A stretch of 64,000 bases of DNA from an uncultured Methanolobus sp. (lineage in GTDB: Archaea; Halobacteriota; Methanosarcinia; Methanosarcinales; Methanosarcinaceae). How positions within the stretch are numbered: the first letter of the stretch is position 1; every line of letters begins with the position of its first letter. The notes below the pieces were generated by a model. It saw only the letters and a program-made list of their open reading frames with translations. It was not told the origin of the DNA and searched no databases. Shown here in pieces: positions 8,764 through 18,452 of the stretch. Both the position numbers and the translations under genes were made by a program. The stretch is taken from contig NZ_OY763421.1 in NCBI RefSeq assembly GCF_963667555.1, forward strand, positions 1,505,562-1,569,561, written 5' to 3'.

Positions 8764-10056
8764 ATGACCATACTTGAAACCGCTAAGAAAATAATTGAAG
8801 AAGGCCCCATCTGCGACCATTGTATGGGCAGGCAGTTCGCCAAGTTATCTACCGGCCTTACCAATGTTGAAAGAGGACAGGCCATTAAGCTGGCCCTGGC
8901 AATGGAAGGCGACGCAATGTTCAAGGAATCTGGCGATGATTCCCTCCTTGAAGAACTGGCAAAGAGCAGCAAATATGCCAGAAAGACATTGAAGATAGAA
9001 GGCGAGGATGAGAAATGCTGGGTATGCCTTGGTATTTTTGAAAACCTTGATGTCTGGGCAGACAAAGCGGTGGAAAGCATAGGAGACAGGGAGTATTCAA
9101 CATTCCTTGTTGGTACAAAGGTCAGCGGACTCATTGGGGAAAACGAGGAAATACTCTGGAGCGAGTGCGGCATCACACAGGCTGAGCAGTTCAAAACAGA
9201 AATGAACCGTGAGGTCGGCAAGCTCATTTCCGCACGCACTGGCAAAGATGTGGAATTTGAGAGACCGGATCTTGTTATAACTCTTGACATTGCGGAAGAA
9301 AAGACAAGTGTACAGGTTAAATCACTCTACATACAGGGAAGATACAGAAAACTCATAAGAGGAATACCACAGACAAGATGGCCATGCAGAAGCTGCGGCG
9401 GCAGGGGATGCGAGCAGTGTGACAACACCGGCAAGCAGTATCCTGAATCTGTGGATGAGCTTATAGGCAAGGAACTTGTCGATATGACAGAAGGAACTGA
9501 TTCCAAGTTCCACGGTGCCGGCAGGGAAGATATCGATGCTCTGATGTTAGGTACCGGCAGACCATTTGTAGTAGAAGCTGTAAATCCGAAAATACGGAGC
9601 ATAGATGTCTGGGACCTTGAAAAGAAGATCAATGCGTTTGCAGACGGCAAAGTTGAGGTTGAAGGACTTAAGATTGTTGAGAAGGCAGTAATTGAGAACC
9701 TGAAGTCTTCAAAGGCGGATAAAGTTTATAACCTTAAAGTTACATTCAAAGAGCCTGTTTCCACGGACAAACTGGAAGATGCTGTAAATTCACTAATCGG
9801 AGTACAGATACATCAGAGGACTCCGCAGAGAGTGGCCCACAGAAGAGCGGACCTTGTCAGGAAACGATATGTTCACAACATGAAGCTCGTTGAGAAAACA
9901 GAGGAATTCGCTATCATCGAAGTACATTGTGATGGCGGTCTGTATGTCAAGGAACTTACATCTGGAGACGATGGAAGAACAGAGCCAAGTCTTACAGGGC
10001 TTCTGGGTATTCAGGCAAAGGTTGATGAACTCAACGTCATTAAAGTGGACATATAA
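8764..10056 (+). CDS. pus10: tRNA pseudouridine synthase Pus10
   Basis: A 430-residue archaeal Pus10, which forms pseudouridine 54 and 55 in the T loop of tRNA. The N-terminal part holds a CxxC pair (ICDHCMGR, about residues 17-20) and CWVC (about 85), expected to bind zinc, then a THUMP-like section. A second Cys cluster, CRSCGGRGCEQC, is near 206. The catalytic region reads GAGREDIDALMLGTGRPF, where Asp in REDID is the conserved nucleophile. The C-terminus has HRRADLVRKRYV and GGLYVKEL of the synthase fold. It forms a functional pair with trmY and lies 66 bp before rpl21e. Confidence 0.94.
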   Translation: MTILETAKKIIEEGPICDHCMGRQFAKLSTGLTNVERGQAIKLALAMEGDAMFKESGDDSLLEELAKSSKYARKTLKIEGEDEKCWVCLGIFENLDVWADKAVESIGDREYSTFLVGTKVSGLIGENEEILWSECGITQAEQFKTEMNREVGKLISARTGKDVEFERPDLVITLDIAEEKTSVQVKSLYIQGRYRKLIRGIPQTRWPCRSCGGRGCEQCDNTGKQYPESVDELIGKELVDMTEGTDSKFHGAGREDIDALMLGTGRPFVVEAVNPKIRSIDVWDLEKKINAFADGKVEVEGLKIVEKAVIENLKSSKADKVYNLKVTFKEPVSTDKLEDAVNSLIGVQIHQRTPQRVAHRRADLVRKRYVHNMKLVEKTEEFAIIEVHCDGGLYVKELTSGDDGRTEPSLTGLLGIQAKVDELNVIKVDI

Positions 10057-10122
10057 AAGAGTCCTGAGGACGCACATTCAATTCATACATAAAAATCATA
10101 TTTTCAATGGAGGAAAATAATC

Positions 10123-10416
10123 ATGGCAACATCACACGGTGAAAAACACTGCACAAGATACAAGTTAAAGAAGACCTCAAGAGAAAGAGGGCTTTCACCA
10201 GTAAGCAAGGCAATCCAGGAATTCGACTGCGGCCAGATGGTTCACATCGATATCGACCCAAGCGTACAGAAGGGAATGCCACACGCAAGATTCCAGGGAA
10301 AGACCGGAAAGGTCCTCGGCCAGCGCGGGCGTGCCTATATCTTACAGATAAGGGACGGAAACGCAATGAAGGAACTCATATCCCTTCCACAGCACCTTAA
10401 ACCACAGAAATACTAA
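10123..10416 (+). CDS. rpl21e: 50S ribosomal protein L21e
   Basis: A 97-residue basic protein starting [21 protein letters not shown] and containing [21 protein letters not shown] and [20 protein letters not shown], the SH3-like L21e fold. GGAGG (in ATGGAGGAAAAT) lies upstream of the ATG. It opens the conserved archaeal run rpl21e - rpoF - DUF655 - ksgA - HemK2. Confidence 0.97.
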   Translation: MATSHGEKHCTRYKLKKTSRERGLSPVSKAIQEFDCGQMVHIDIDPSVQKGMPHARFQGKTGKVLGQRGRAYILQIRDGNAMKELISLPQHLKPQKY

Positions 10417-10579
10417 ATTCATAAAATTCAGGTGTAATGCCTGGATTACCTTTATTTATCGTTAGATATATCTTTACTGCATATATTTAGCGATAATATT
10501 TTATCCCTAAATTGATATTTGTAATCATATTGCCATTCCAATATGGCTTAAATCCAACTAATGCATAGAGTGTATATCA

Positions 10580-10933
10580 ATGATAGTAAAAGAAGTTCTT
10601 AGTGAAGAGTTGTTGACCCTGGCCGAAGTTAAGGGTATGCTGCACGAGATTATGGAAGAACGCCTCAACAGTGAAGAAGAGTTGGGCTATGAACTGCGCA
10701 AAGCTATCAACCATGCAGAGATGTTCTCAAAGACAACTCCTGAAAAGGCAAGAGATCTTGTAAACAAACTTCTTGAGCTGGAAAAAATGAAGCCTGAGAT
10801 CGCAATAAGAATTGCGGACATCATGCCACAGTCAAGAGATGAGCTCAGATCACTTTACGCAAAGGAAAGATTCACACTTACCGAAGAAGAACTCGATGAC
10901 ATGCTAAACCTTGTTGAAGAAGCAATGGATTAG
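10580..10933 (+). CDS. rpoF: DNA-directed RNA polymerase subunit F (Rpo4)
   Basis: A 117-residue protein, the archaeal counterpart of eukaryotic Rpb4. It pairs with Rpo7 to form the polymerase stalk. Features are N-terminal LTLAEVKGMLHEIM, the helix LRKAINHAEMFSKT and the C-terminal HRDC-like segment PEIAIRIADIMPQSRDELR. It begins 163 bp after rpl21e, with an AT-rich gap that may contain its own promoter, and is followed 82 bp later by the DUF655 gene. Confidence 0.95.
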   Translation: MIVKEVLSEELLTLAEVKGMLHEIMEERLNSEEELGYELRKAINHAEMFSKTTPEKARDLVNKLLELEKMKPEIAIRIADIMPQSRDELRSLYAKERFTLTEEELDDMLNLVEEAMD

Positions 10934-11015
10934 ATTTATATTCGATACACCCCTTTTTTTACATCGAGAGAAGTTGCAGCAGTAGCAGCAGGTATGCCAC
11001 AGGAGGGAATGATAC

Positions 11016-11612
11016 ATGACAGTAAGGGGAAAACCACCTGAGAAAGAAGAGTATGCATGGATTTTAGATTATCTTCCATATGGAAGCACCGATGATAAAC
11101 GCCCTTCATATCAAAAGAAACCTCTTGTCCAGGCAGTCGGAGAGAACCATTTTGTTCTGATGGAGCTTGTGCCAAAGGAAGGAAAAGTTCCAGATATACA
11201 GGCAAGAGTTTACATTGGTGACGGTGACAGGGATCTTATTGACCATGTAAAGCACCGTATTGCATATACAGATCTCAGCCACGGAGCTCAGCTTGAGTTG
11301 CCGTACATTTTAGAAATGACCGTGAAACACCACGAAGAAAGGTTTGTACAGTTCTTTAACGATGCCCACCCCATCACAAACAGACTTCATATGCTTGAGC
11401 TACTCCCAGGAATCGGAAAGAAGCTCATGTGGGCCATCATTGATGAAAGGAAAAAAGGAACCTTCAAGACTCTTGCTGAACTACATGAAAGAGTCGGAGG
11501 AGTACACTCCCCTGAAAAGGTCATCGTGAACAGGATAATAGAAGAGCTGAAGGATGAGAACATCAAATACAGGCTTTTCACAACCCCTTCACGCCGCCCA
11601 CGTACTCATTAA
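11016..11612 (+). CDS. DUF655 family putative nucleic-acid-binding protein
   Basis: A 198-residue member of DUF655 (COG1491). The N-terminal part, with EYAWILDYLPYG and VLMELVPKEG, resembles an OB-like domain. The C-terminal half carries a helix-hairpin-helix, LELLPGIGKKLMWAIIDER, followed by a basic tail ending RRPRTH. The function is not established. The position between rpoF and ksgA is conserved in euryarchaea and suggests a translation- or ribosome-linked nucleic-acid role (inference). Confidence 0.88.
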   Translation: MTVRGKPPEKEEYAWILDYLPYGSTDDKRPSYQKKPLVQAVGENHFVLMELVPKEGKVPDIQARVYIGDGDRDLIDHVKHRIAYTDLSHGAQLELPYILEMTVKHHEERFVQFFNDAHPITNRLHMLELLPGIGKKLMWAIIDERKKGTFKTLAELHERVGGVHSPEKVIVNRIIEELKDENIKYRLFTTPSRRPRTH

Positions 11613-11626
11613 AAGGTGTTCGTTTC

Positions 11627-12436
11627 TTGGTCTATGAGATACTTCGAAAATATGGTATCCGTGGTGGATACCATGACCAGCATTTTTTGATCGACGAAAG
11701 GATCCTTGACAGGATCGTCGATGCAGCAGACATACAACCCCATGAGACAATACTGGAAATAGGTGCAGGTATCGGAAACCTCACTGAAAGGCTCATGGAA
11801 AAAGCCGGCCATGTCATTGCGATCGAGAGAGATCCGGAACTTGTTTATGTACTGAAGGACCGTTTCGGAGAGCCGGAGAATTTCACGCTCATACACGGAG
11901 ATGTGCTTGATGTTGATTTCCCGCCTTTTGACAAAGTAGTGGCAAATCTGCCATATTCAATTTCATCCGAAATTACATTCAAACTTTTCAAATACGACTT
12001 CAAGCTGGCAATACTGATGTACCAGTACGAATTTGCACAGAGACTGGTATCACAAGCCAACTCTAAGGATTACAGCCGTCTGTCAGTCAATGCACACTAT
12101 TTTGCAGACACTTCAATGATAATGAAAATACCAAGAGGAGCATTCTCACCTCCACCAGAGGTTCTTTCCGCAGTTGTTGAGATTAAACCACGTCCTGCTC
12201 ATTTTGAAGTTCTGGATGAGGAGTATTTCCTTGATTTCGTTACTGCCGTATTCGGACAGAGACGAAAGAAGATGAGAAATTCCATAATCAGGAATAAGCA
12301 GCTTCTGGACATTGATGACATGAAGGAATTCATAAATGAGTTACCGCAGGAATTGCTTGATAAAAGGCCGGAAAATCTTGAACCTGAACAATTCGCAGAA
12401 CTTGCAAATATGATGTTCAGGCATAAACAGAAGTAA
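11627..12436 (+). CDS. ksgA: 16S rRNA dimethyladenosine transferase
   Basis: A 269-residue KsgA/Dim1 enzyme that dimethylates two adjacent adenosines near the 3' end of 16S rRNA. Visible motifs are DQHFLID at the N-terminus, SAM motif I LEIGAGIGNLTE, the acidic IERDPELV, GDVLD, and motif IV NLPYSISSEI. The C-terminal domain has FSPPPEVLSAVVEI and FGQRRKKMRNS. The start is TTG at 11627; no ATG or GTG is available in frame nearby, and AAAGGTG lies about 10 nt upstream. It begins 14 bp after DUF655. Confidence 0.95.
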   Translation: MVYEILRKYGIRGGYHDQHFLIDERILDRIVDAADIQPHETILEIGAGIGNLTERLMEKAGHVIAIERDPELVYVLKDRFGEPENFTLIHGDVLDVDFPPFDKVVANLPYSISSEITFKLFKYDFKLAILMYQYEFAQRLVSQANSKDYSRLSVNAHYFADTSMIMKIPRGAFSPPPEVLSAVVEIKPRPAHFEVLDEEYFLDFVTAVFGQRRKKMRNSIIRNKQLLDIDDMKEFINELPQELLDKRPENLEPEQFAELANMMFRHKQK

Positions 12437-12445
12437 CATCCAGCC

Positions 12446-13045
12446 ATGGTCACAATTGAACACCAAAGTGCAAAGGTCACACTGGCCGAACAGGTTTATG
12501 AACCCGCCGAAGATTCCTATTTACTGGCAGATACTGCGCTTGAACGTGTAAAAGATGGCATGGATGTTCTGGAAATAGGAACCGGAACTGGTTTTGTTTC
12601 TGCTGTCCTTAAAGCCAAAAAAGATATCAAACTCGTTGCTACAGAGATCAGCCCGATTGCAGCAAAATGTGCAAAATCAAATGGAATAGATGTTATAAGA
12701 ACTGACATGTTTTCAGGACTAAAAGATGAAAAACAGTTTGATGTTATTATATTTAATCCACCGTACCTCCCGACATCTGAAGATGAAAAAGTACCCGGGT
12801 GGCTGAACTATGCTTTTGACGGCGGAGTGGACGGACGCAAGGACGTAGAACCTTTTATGCAGCAGGTCAGCAACTACCTCAAACCTCATGGATTTATTCT
12901 TATGCTGATATCATCACTTACAGGAATAGACGAAGTTATTCAGAAGATGAATAAATACTCTTTCAAAGCACAAGTGGTTGCCAGTGAAAAATGCTCTTTT
13001 GAAAAACTGGTAGTCATTATGGCAAGTGCAATAACTACCGAATAA
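12446..13045 (+). CDS. HemK2/Mtq2-type protein (glutamine-N5) methyltransferase
   Basis: A 199-residue class I SAM methyltransferase. VYEPAEDSYLLAD at the start, SAM motif LEIGTGTGFVSAVL and the catalytic NPPYLPT are the signature of the short archaeal/eukaryotic HemK2 (Mtq2) family. The family methylates the glutamine of the GGQ motif of release factor aRF1. Unlike bacterial PrmC it lacks the extra N-terminal domain, as expected for this subgroup. It begins 9 bp after ksgA and ends the translation-linked run. A broader N-methyltransferase role cannot be excluded. Confidence 0.88.
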   Translation: MVTIEHQSAKVTLAEQVYEPAEDSYLLADTALERVKDGMDVLEIGTGTGFVSAVLKAKKDIKLVATEISPIAAKCAKSNGIDVIRTDMFSGLKDEKQFDVIIFNPPYLPTSEDEKVPGWLNYAFDGGVDGRKDVEPFMQQVSNYLKPHGFILMLISSLTGIDEVIQKMNKYSFKAQVVASEKCSFEKLVVIMASAITTE

Positions 13046-13153
13046 AATGTCAACACATATTTGTATAGTCTAGTATTATATAATATGTTTGCATAAAATA
13101 CCTACGAGATTTCTCTCTTGAAATAGGTAATCGCAAGGGAATAACTGGTAGAA

Positions 13154-15832
13154 ATGATTAGAACTATAATTCTCAACTTTAAAGAAAACAATCATCACCG
13201 GCTTGAAGGAGAACTAAGGGACATACAGCATGAATTCTCCATATATCGCATAAGTGAAAAAAAACCGGAAATTTCTGCTTCTGGAGATAATCCCATATTC
13301 ATTTACAGAGTTGAGAATAATGACCATAAATACGTAAAAAAAGCAATGGAAATTGCATCTGCCAGCAATTCACCTGTCCTGTTCATAATTCCGGACCCTG
13401 AAGAACTTTTCTTTGAAGCTATTTCAGACAAAGAAAATGTATGGTACATTAAAGAACCATACACAAAGATAGAACTCAAGCATACACTTGAACATCTTGA
13501 CTCCCTGCTTGAGAAAAATGATGACCGGTTCCGCCTTATAACAGAAAACGTAAATGATGCCATTTTTGTAATGGACTTGAAAGGTGATTTTTCTTATTTT
13601 AGCCCCTCCATAGAAAAGATATCAGGTTTTACACAGGAAGAAGCTGTTAAGAAAAATCTTTCAGAATGGATTACTAAAGAATCATATGATTTTTCAACCG
13701 GACTGATAAAACATTTTGCCATAGAACTTAGCAAGGGAATCGTGAATACCCCGCCTACTTTTGAAATAGAGCTCATATGCAAAAACTCAGAGATCATATG
13801 GGTAGAACTTACTGTAAATCCGGTTGTCGATGAGAATAACAATTTCAGGCACTTTATCGGAGTTATCCGTGACATTGACTCCAGAAAACGAGCGGAAGAA
13901 CGATTCAGAATAGCTGCACAATGCGTTAGTGACCTGATATACGAATGGGACATAAAGACCGACCATCTTGAATGGTTTGGAGATATTGATGAACATCTTG
14001 GCTATGAACCCGGAGAGATAAAGGAAACTCTTGGCTCGTGGTCCGAGCATGTTCACCCTGATGACCTGCCGGGAGTAATGGAGAGAATTAAAAATTACCG
14101 AATGAATGGCGATACATTCAATGCAGAGTACAGGATGGTAAACAAAAAAGGCCAGCTCAGATACTGGACCGAACATGGCATGCCCATCTATGACAGGGAT
14201 AAAAAGAAGATACTGAGAACAATAGGTGTCTGTTCCGACATTACCGAAAAAAAAGAGATAGAGAACGCCCTGAAAAAGAGTGAGGAAATGTTCAGGCTCA
14301 TAGCAGAGAATGCCAATGACGTGATATGGATGCTGGATGCAAACGGGGAACTCCTGTATGTCAGCCCTTCTGTTAAAAAACTCAGAGGATACACGCCTGA
14401 AGAAATAATGAATCTACCTATCGAAAAAAGGATCAGTGGAAATTCAGGAACCAGAGCCATGGAAGCCTGGAATAGGTTCTTCCAGAAGTTCAGGAAAGGA
14501 GAAGAACTGCCTGACACACCAAGAATTATGGAAGTTGAGCAGCCATGCAAAGATGGCTCTACAGTCTGGACTGAAATGCACATCAATCCGATACTTGATG
14601 ATAAAGGTGATTTCCGATATTTCCTAGGGATAACACGCAATATCAGTGAAAGGCGGAAGAATGAACAAGAGCTTCTAAAACAGAAGAATATGCTTGACAG
14701 CATTTTTGACCTTGCACCAATACCAATGTTAGTTCTAAATGAAGATGCAATTGTCGAGAACATGAATAATACATGTGCAGAAATGCTGCAAAGAAAAAGA
14801 GGAGACATGGTAGGACTTAAAGCAGGAGAAGTTTTCGACTGCATAAATTCTGCAAAAGGAAAAGGATGTGGAACTAATAAGGAATGTATAAAATGTATCT
14901 TCAATGATTCAGCCATTGAAACTTTCCGGACCAAAAAGAATATCCGCAGAAGAGAAGGTAAAACTACCATACTTGACCCGAACGGGAAAGCTATTCAACT
15001 AAATGTATTGGTTTCAACTGCATTTATAGAAATTCCTGATGAACCAAAGATAGTAGTCAGCGTTGAAGACATCACCGCAAGGAAAAAAGCTGAAGAAGCA
15101 ACTATCCGCTCAAAGATAGAAGCGGAAGAGGCAAATCGTACAAAAAGTGAGTTCCTTGCAACCATGAGTCATGAACTAAGAACACCACTCAATGCAATCA
15201 TAGGTTATTCCCAGATGCTTCAGGATAGCGATTTTGGAACTGTGAATGAGAAACAGGAACGTTTTGCAAACCATATTTCTACAAGTGGAAAACATCTTCT
15301 GGAACTTATAAATGACATTCTTGACCTTTCCAAAGTTGAAGCTGGAAAGATGGATCTGCACACTGAAACTTTTGAAGTGAATGACGTACTCAAAAATGTT
15401 TACAACATTATCGATCCTCTTGCTGTAAAGAAAAATATAGAGTTTAATTTTGTAATTGACCAAGATATTTCCATATACGCCGATAAAGTCAGGTTCAAGC
15501 AGATACTCTACAACCTCTTGAGCAATGCGATCAAATTCACACCCAACGGCGGGCATGTTACAGCAAACATTAGTGCAAATGAGAACGTTTTGAAAATATC
15601 AGTCATCGATGATGGAATTGGCATTTCTCATGAAGAGCAGAAAAAACTCTTTACTCCATTCTATCAGGCAGATTCCTCCACAGCAAGAAAATATCAGGGA
15701 ACCGGTCTTGGATTATCCATTGTCAGAAAAATGGTAGAACTCCATGGCGGTACTATTGAAGTGGAAAGTGAACCCGGCAAAGGAAGTACATTCACTTTCA
15801 CATTACCCATTCTAAAAGAAGAAAAAGATTAA
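13154..15832 (+). CDS. Multi-PAS sensor histidine kinase
   Basis: An 892-residue soluble kinase. Residues 1-115 look like a degenerate receiver-type fold without a clear phospho-acceptor Asp. PAS/PAC domains follow at about 120-245, 250-370, 375-500 and 505-645; the second is PAS_3-like. The fourth PAS has Cys563, 572, 578 and 581 (spacing C-x8-C-x5-C-x2-C), a possible metal or redox site. HisKA has the H-box ATMSHELRTPLNAIIGYSQM. HATPase_c has LSNAIKFTPNGG, DDGIGIS, FTPFYQADSSTA and GTGLGLSIV, all intact. No membrane segment is visible, so it senses a cytoplasmic signal. It stands alone, convergent with the oxidoreductase genes, whose stop lies 16 bp away. Confidence 0.93.
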   Translation: MIRTIILNFKENNHHRLEGELRDIQHEFSIYRISEKKPEISASGDNPIFIYRVENNDHKYVKKAMEIASASNSPVLFIIPDPEELFFEAISDKENVWYIKEPYTKIELKHTLEHLDSLLEKNDDRFRLITENVNDAIFVMDLKGDFSYFSPSIEKISGFTQEEAVKKNLSEWITKESYDFSTGLIKHFAIELSKGIVNTPPTFEIELICKNSEIIWVELTVNPVVDENNNFRHFIGVIRDIDSRKRAEERFRIAAQCVSDLIYEWDIKTDHLEWFGDIDEHLGYEPGEIKETLGSWSEHVHPDDLPGVMERIKNYRMNGDTFNAEYRMVNKKGQLRYWTEHGMPIYDRDKKKILRTIGVCSDITEKKEIENALKKSEEMFRLIAENANDVIWMLDANGELLYVSPSVKKLRGYTPEEIMNLPIEKRISGNSGTRAMEAWNRFFQKFRKGEELPDTPRIMEVEQPCKDGSTVWTEMHINPILDDKGDFRYFLGITRNISERRKNEQELLKQKNMLDSIFDLAPIPMLVLNEDAIVENMNNTCAEMLQRKRGDMVGLKAGEVFDCINSAKGKGCGTNKECIKCIFNDSAIETFRTKKNIRRREGKTTILDPNGKAIQLNVLVSTAFIEIPDEPKIVVSVEDITARKKAEEATIRSKIEAEEANRTKSEFLATMSHELRTPLNAIIGYSQMLQDSDFGTVNEKQERFANHISTSGKHLLELINDILDLSKVEAGKMDLHTETFEVNDVLKNVYNIIDPLAVKKNIEFNFVIDQDISIYADKVRFKQILYNLLSNAIKFTPNGGHVTANISANENVLKISVIDDGIGISHEEQKKLFTPFYQADSSTARKYQGTGLGLSIVRKMVELHGGTIEVESEPGKGSTFTFTLPILKEEKD

Positions 15833-15848
15833 GATAAAGATAAACGGC

Positions 15849-16703
15849 TCATATAAAGCCGTCTATAAGTTCATTCACTTTTTCTGTTGCCGGCTGGTTC
15901 TTGTAAAGCGGACCAGATTTCAGAACATCAAGATAATCCCCAAAACTTGGCTTCTCATTCACATAGAAAACACCAAGAGGGATCTTTTCTCCCCATTCCA
16001 TTGACCTTTCAAATGCCCTCACACGATCATTGAGTTCATATCCGGCATCTTCCATCTCATATACTCTTTCAGAATACCACTTGAACGTGTTAAGTTTGTT
16101 GAAAGATACACATGGCTGAAGTACATCAACCAGCGAGAGACCTTTGTGCTCAATGGCCTTTTCTATCAGGGACGTTAAATGTGAGACTTTTCCCGCATAT
16201 CCGCGAGCCACAAAAGAACAATCCAGGGATATTGCCATTGACAATGGATTTAGCGGCATGTTGAACACTCCATGAGTCTGAACCTTTGTTTTCATACCTA
16301 TTTCACTTGTGGGCGATGCCTGCCCTTTTGTGAGTCCGTATATCTGATTATCATGCACGATCATTGTTATATCCGGATTTCTCCTGACCGTATGCAGGAA
16401 ATGGTTGCCACCTTCACCATAGCAATCTCCATCACCTGTAACAGCAATTACAGTGAGTTCATGGTTTGCGATCTTTGCACCTGTTGCAGGCGGGAGTGAG
16501 CGGCCATGAAGCCCGTTAAATCCATTACAGTTAAGATAATGCGGAGTCTTGCTTGACTGACCGATACCTGAGGCCACAAGCACCTCATGAGGCGAACGTC
16601 CCAGATTTACAAGTGCCTGTTTAACGGCCTTCAGGATTCCGAAGTTTCCACATCCCGGACACCATGCAGTTTCAAAGTTGCCATAATCCTCTATGCTGAC
16701 CAT
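15849..16703 (-). CDS. 2-oxoacid:ferredoxin oxidoreductase, beta subunit
   Basis: A 284-residue thiamine-diphosphate subunit. WCPGCGNFGIL at the N-terminus, SKTPHYLNCNGFNGLHGRSLP and the TPP/Mg motif VTGDGDCYGEGGNH with NQIYGLTKGQ identify the beta chain. It decarboxylates a 2-oxoacid to acyl-CoA with reduction of ferredoxin. The start codon directly follows the stop of the upstream gamma/alpha gene, giving a two-gene operon. The substrate (2-oxoglutarate, pyruvate or another) cannot be told from sequence alone. Confidence 0.93.
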   Translation of the reverse strand: MVSIEDYGNFETAWCPGCGNFGILKAVKQALVNLGRSPHEVLVASGIGQSSKTPHYLNCNGFNGLHGRSLPPATGAKIANHELTVIAVTGDGDCYGEGGNHFLHTVRRNPDITMIVHDNQIYGLTKGQASPTSEIGMKTKVQTHGVFNMPLNPLSMAISLDCSFVARGYAGKVSHLTSLIEKAIEHKGLSLVDVLQPCVSFNKLNTFKWYSERVYEMEDAGYELNDRVRAFERSMEWGEKIPLGVFYVNEKPSFGDYLDVLKSGPLYKNQPATEKVNELIDGFI

Positions 16704-18452
16704 TCAGATCACCTCCTTTTCCTTAAGAGCAGCAATTATGAACTCAGGACTGAAAGGTTCACCATCATACCTGAGAATCTTTTCCGTGACATTGATATCA
16801 ACATCCAGTTTGAGATGCCGGGCAAACTGACCTGTGGAATTGCTTTCCACACAAACGGTCTTTTTGGCTTTGGAGAACAACTTCCTGGTTGCCTCTACCG
16901 GCAGCGGATGAATATGGGTGAAGTGGACAAGATTTACGGACTTGCCTTCACTTTTCAGGATATCCACCACTTCAGCAAGTGGACCACCGGTCGAACCCCA
17001 TCCTATGAGTGATATTTCAGCATTCATGTCACCATATACTTTTGCAACAGAGATCTCATCACGAAGGAGTTCAAGTTTCTTCATGCGCTTGTCATTCATC
17101 TTAATGCGGTTTCCCGCATCCTCACAGATGTGGCCGAACTCATCGTGTTCATCACTGTCAGAGAGAACAAGCACACCTTGCTGTCCTGGAAGGGCACGCG
17201 GGGAGATTCCGGAAGGAGTCAGTTTGTAGCGCCTGTATTCTTCTGTCCTGTTTTTTAACTGCGAATCCGAAAGCAGATGCCTTTCCACGCTTATTTTAGA
17301 AGGATCGAATCTCTTTGTTGTGAAAAGTGAATCCGCAAGATACTGGTCACTCAGCACGAAAACAGGGATCTGATACTTATCAGCGATATTGAAGGCTTCA
17401 GCAGTCAGATAGAAACACTCTTCAGGCGTTCCGGGTGCAAGTATGCATCTGGGGAACTCTCCCTGTGCAGCGGTCAGGACGAACTGGAGGTCACCCTGCT
17501 CGGTCATTGTTGGAAGACCTGTTGCAGGGCCTGGACGCTGGCAGAGGAAAATAACAGCAGGAGTTTCTGTAATGCCGGCAAGTCCCAGAGCCTCGGCCAT
17601 GAGAGCAAATCCGCCACCAGAAGTAGTAGTCATAGAACGGGCTCCTGCGTAGGAAGCTCCAAGTATCATGTTCAGTGCAGCTATTTCATCTTCTGCCTGT
17701 TCCACAACAGCATTGAATTTATCCGCATTTGCGGCCACATAGGTCATGACACCAGTTGAAGGAGTCATGGGATAAGCTGCAAGGAACTGCACTCCTGCAG
17801 CAAGAGCACCAAGGCCCACAGCCTCATTGCCGCTTATGAGCATCATCTTTTCCTTTTCTCCGGGGTCAGTTACAGCGAACTTACATCCTCCGGGATAATT
17901 CTCCTTTACATAATCATAGCCTGCTTTTGCAGCACTGATATTCTTCTGTATGATGTCCTCCCCTTTCTTCTTGAAAGAGGCTTTTAGTATTTCTTCAAGG
18001 TTGGACATTTCAAGACACAAAAGACCGACCACAGCACCCATGGAAACAGAATTGGAATAGATCTTATCGCCACAGACATCCTTTGCAATTTTCAGCATAG
18101 GAACATGGAATATGGATTCTGAACTGCTGTTCACTTTCACAGTATCTGCATCGACCACAACAACCCCTTCGGTTATTTCTGAAAGGTGTTTATCGATGGA
18201 TTCTGAGTCCAGCGCAAGGAGCAGATCCACTCCTTCGGTCATTGCAGCGATGGGAGAATCACTTATGCGGATCTTGAATGTGTTGTGTCCGCCACGTACT
18301 CTGGAAAGGTAGTACTGCGTTGCAAAAACATGGAATCCACTTTTCTTTAGCGTCTTGGCAAGAGCCATGCCGGTTGTCTGAAGACCCTGTCCGGCTGAAC
18401 CCCCTACTTTGATATTGAGATCTATGGTCACGGTTATCCCCTTACGATTCAT
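16704..18452 (-). CDS. 2-oxoacid:ferredoxin oxidoreductase, fused gamma-alpha subunit
   Basis: A 582-residue fusion. Residues about 10-190 are the gamma domain (KVGGSAGQGLQTTGMALAKTL, YYLSRVRGGHNT). Residues about 200-560 are the alpha domain (GNEAVGLGALAAGVQFLAAYPMTP split over two strands, TTTSGGGFALMAEALG, CQRPGPATGLPT). With the following beta subunit it forms an alpha-gamma/beta enzyme without a dedicated delta ferredoxin subunit in the operon. The start is uncertain: ATG 18452 has AGGA upstream, but an in-frame GTG eight codons in (18431) has a good AGGGG site just before it. It is divergent from the KaiC-like gene. Confidence 0.92.
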   Translation of the reverse strand: MNRKGITVTIDLNIKVGGSAGQGLQTTGMALAKTLKKSGFHVFATQYYLSRVRGGHNTFKIRISDSPIAAMTEGVDLLLALDSESIDKHLSEITEGVVVVDADTVKVNSSSESIFHVPMLKIAKDVCGDKIYSNSVSMGAVVGLLCLEMSNLEEILKASFKKKGEDIIQKNISAAKAGYDYVKENYPGGCKFAVTDPGEKEKMMLISGNEAVGLGALAAGVQFLAAYPMTPSTGVMTYVAANADKFNAVVEQAEDEIAALNMILGASYAGARSMTTTSGGGFALMAEALGLAGITETPAVIFLCQRPGPATGLPTMTEQGDLQFVLTAAQGEFPRCILAPGTPEECFYLTAEAFNIADKYQIPVFVLSDQYLADSLFTTKRFDPSKISVERHLLSDSQLKNRTEEYRRYKLTPSGISPRALPGQQGVLVLSDSDEHDEFGHICEDAGNRIKMNDKRMKKLELLRDEISVAKVYGDMNAEISLIGWGSTGGPLAEVVDILKSEGKSVNLVHFTHIHPLPVEATRKLFSKAKKTVCVESNSTGQFARHLKLDVDINVTEKILRYDGEPFSPEFIIAALKEKEVI

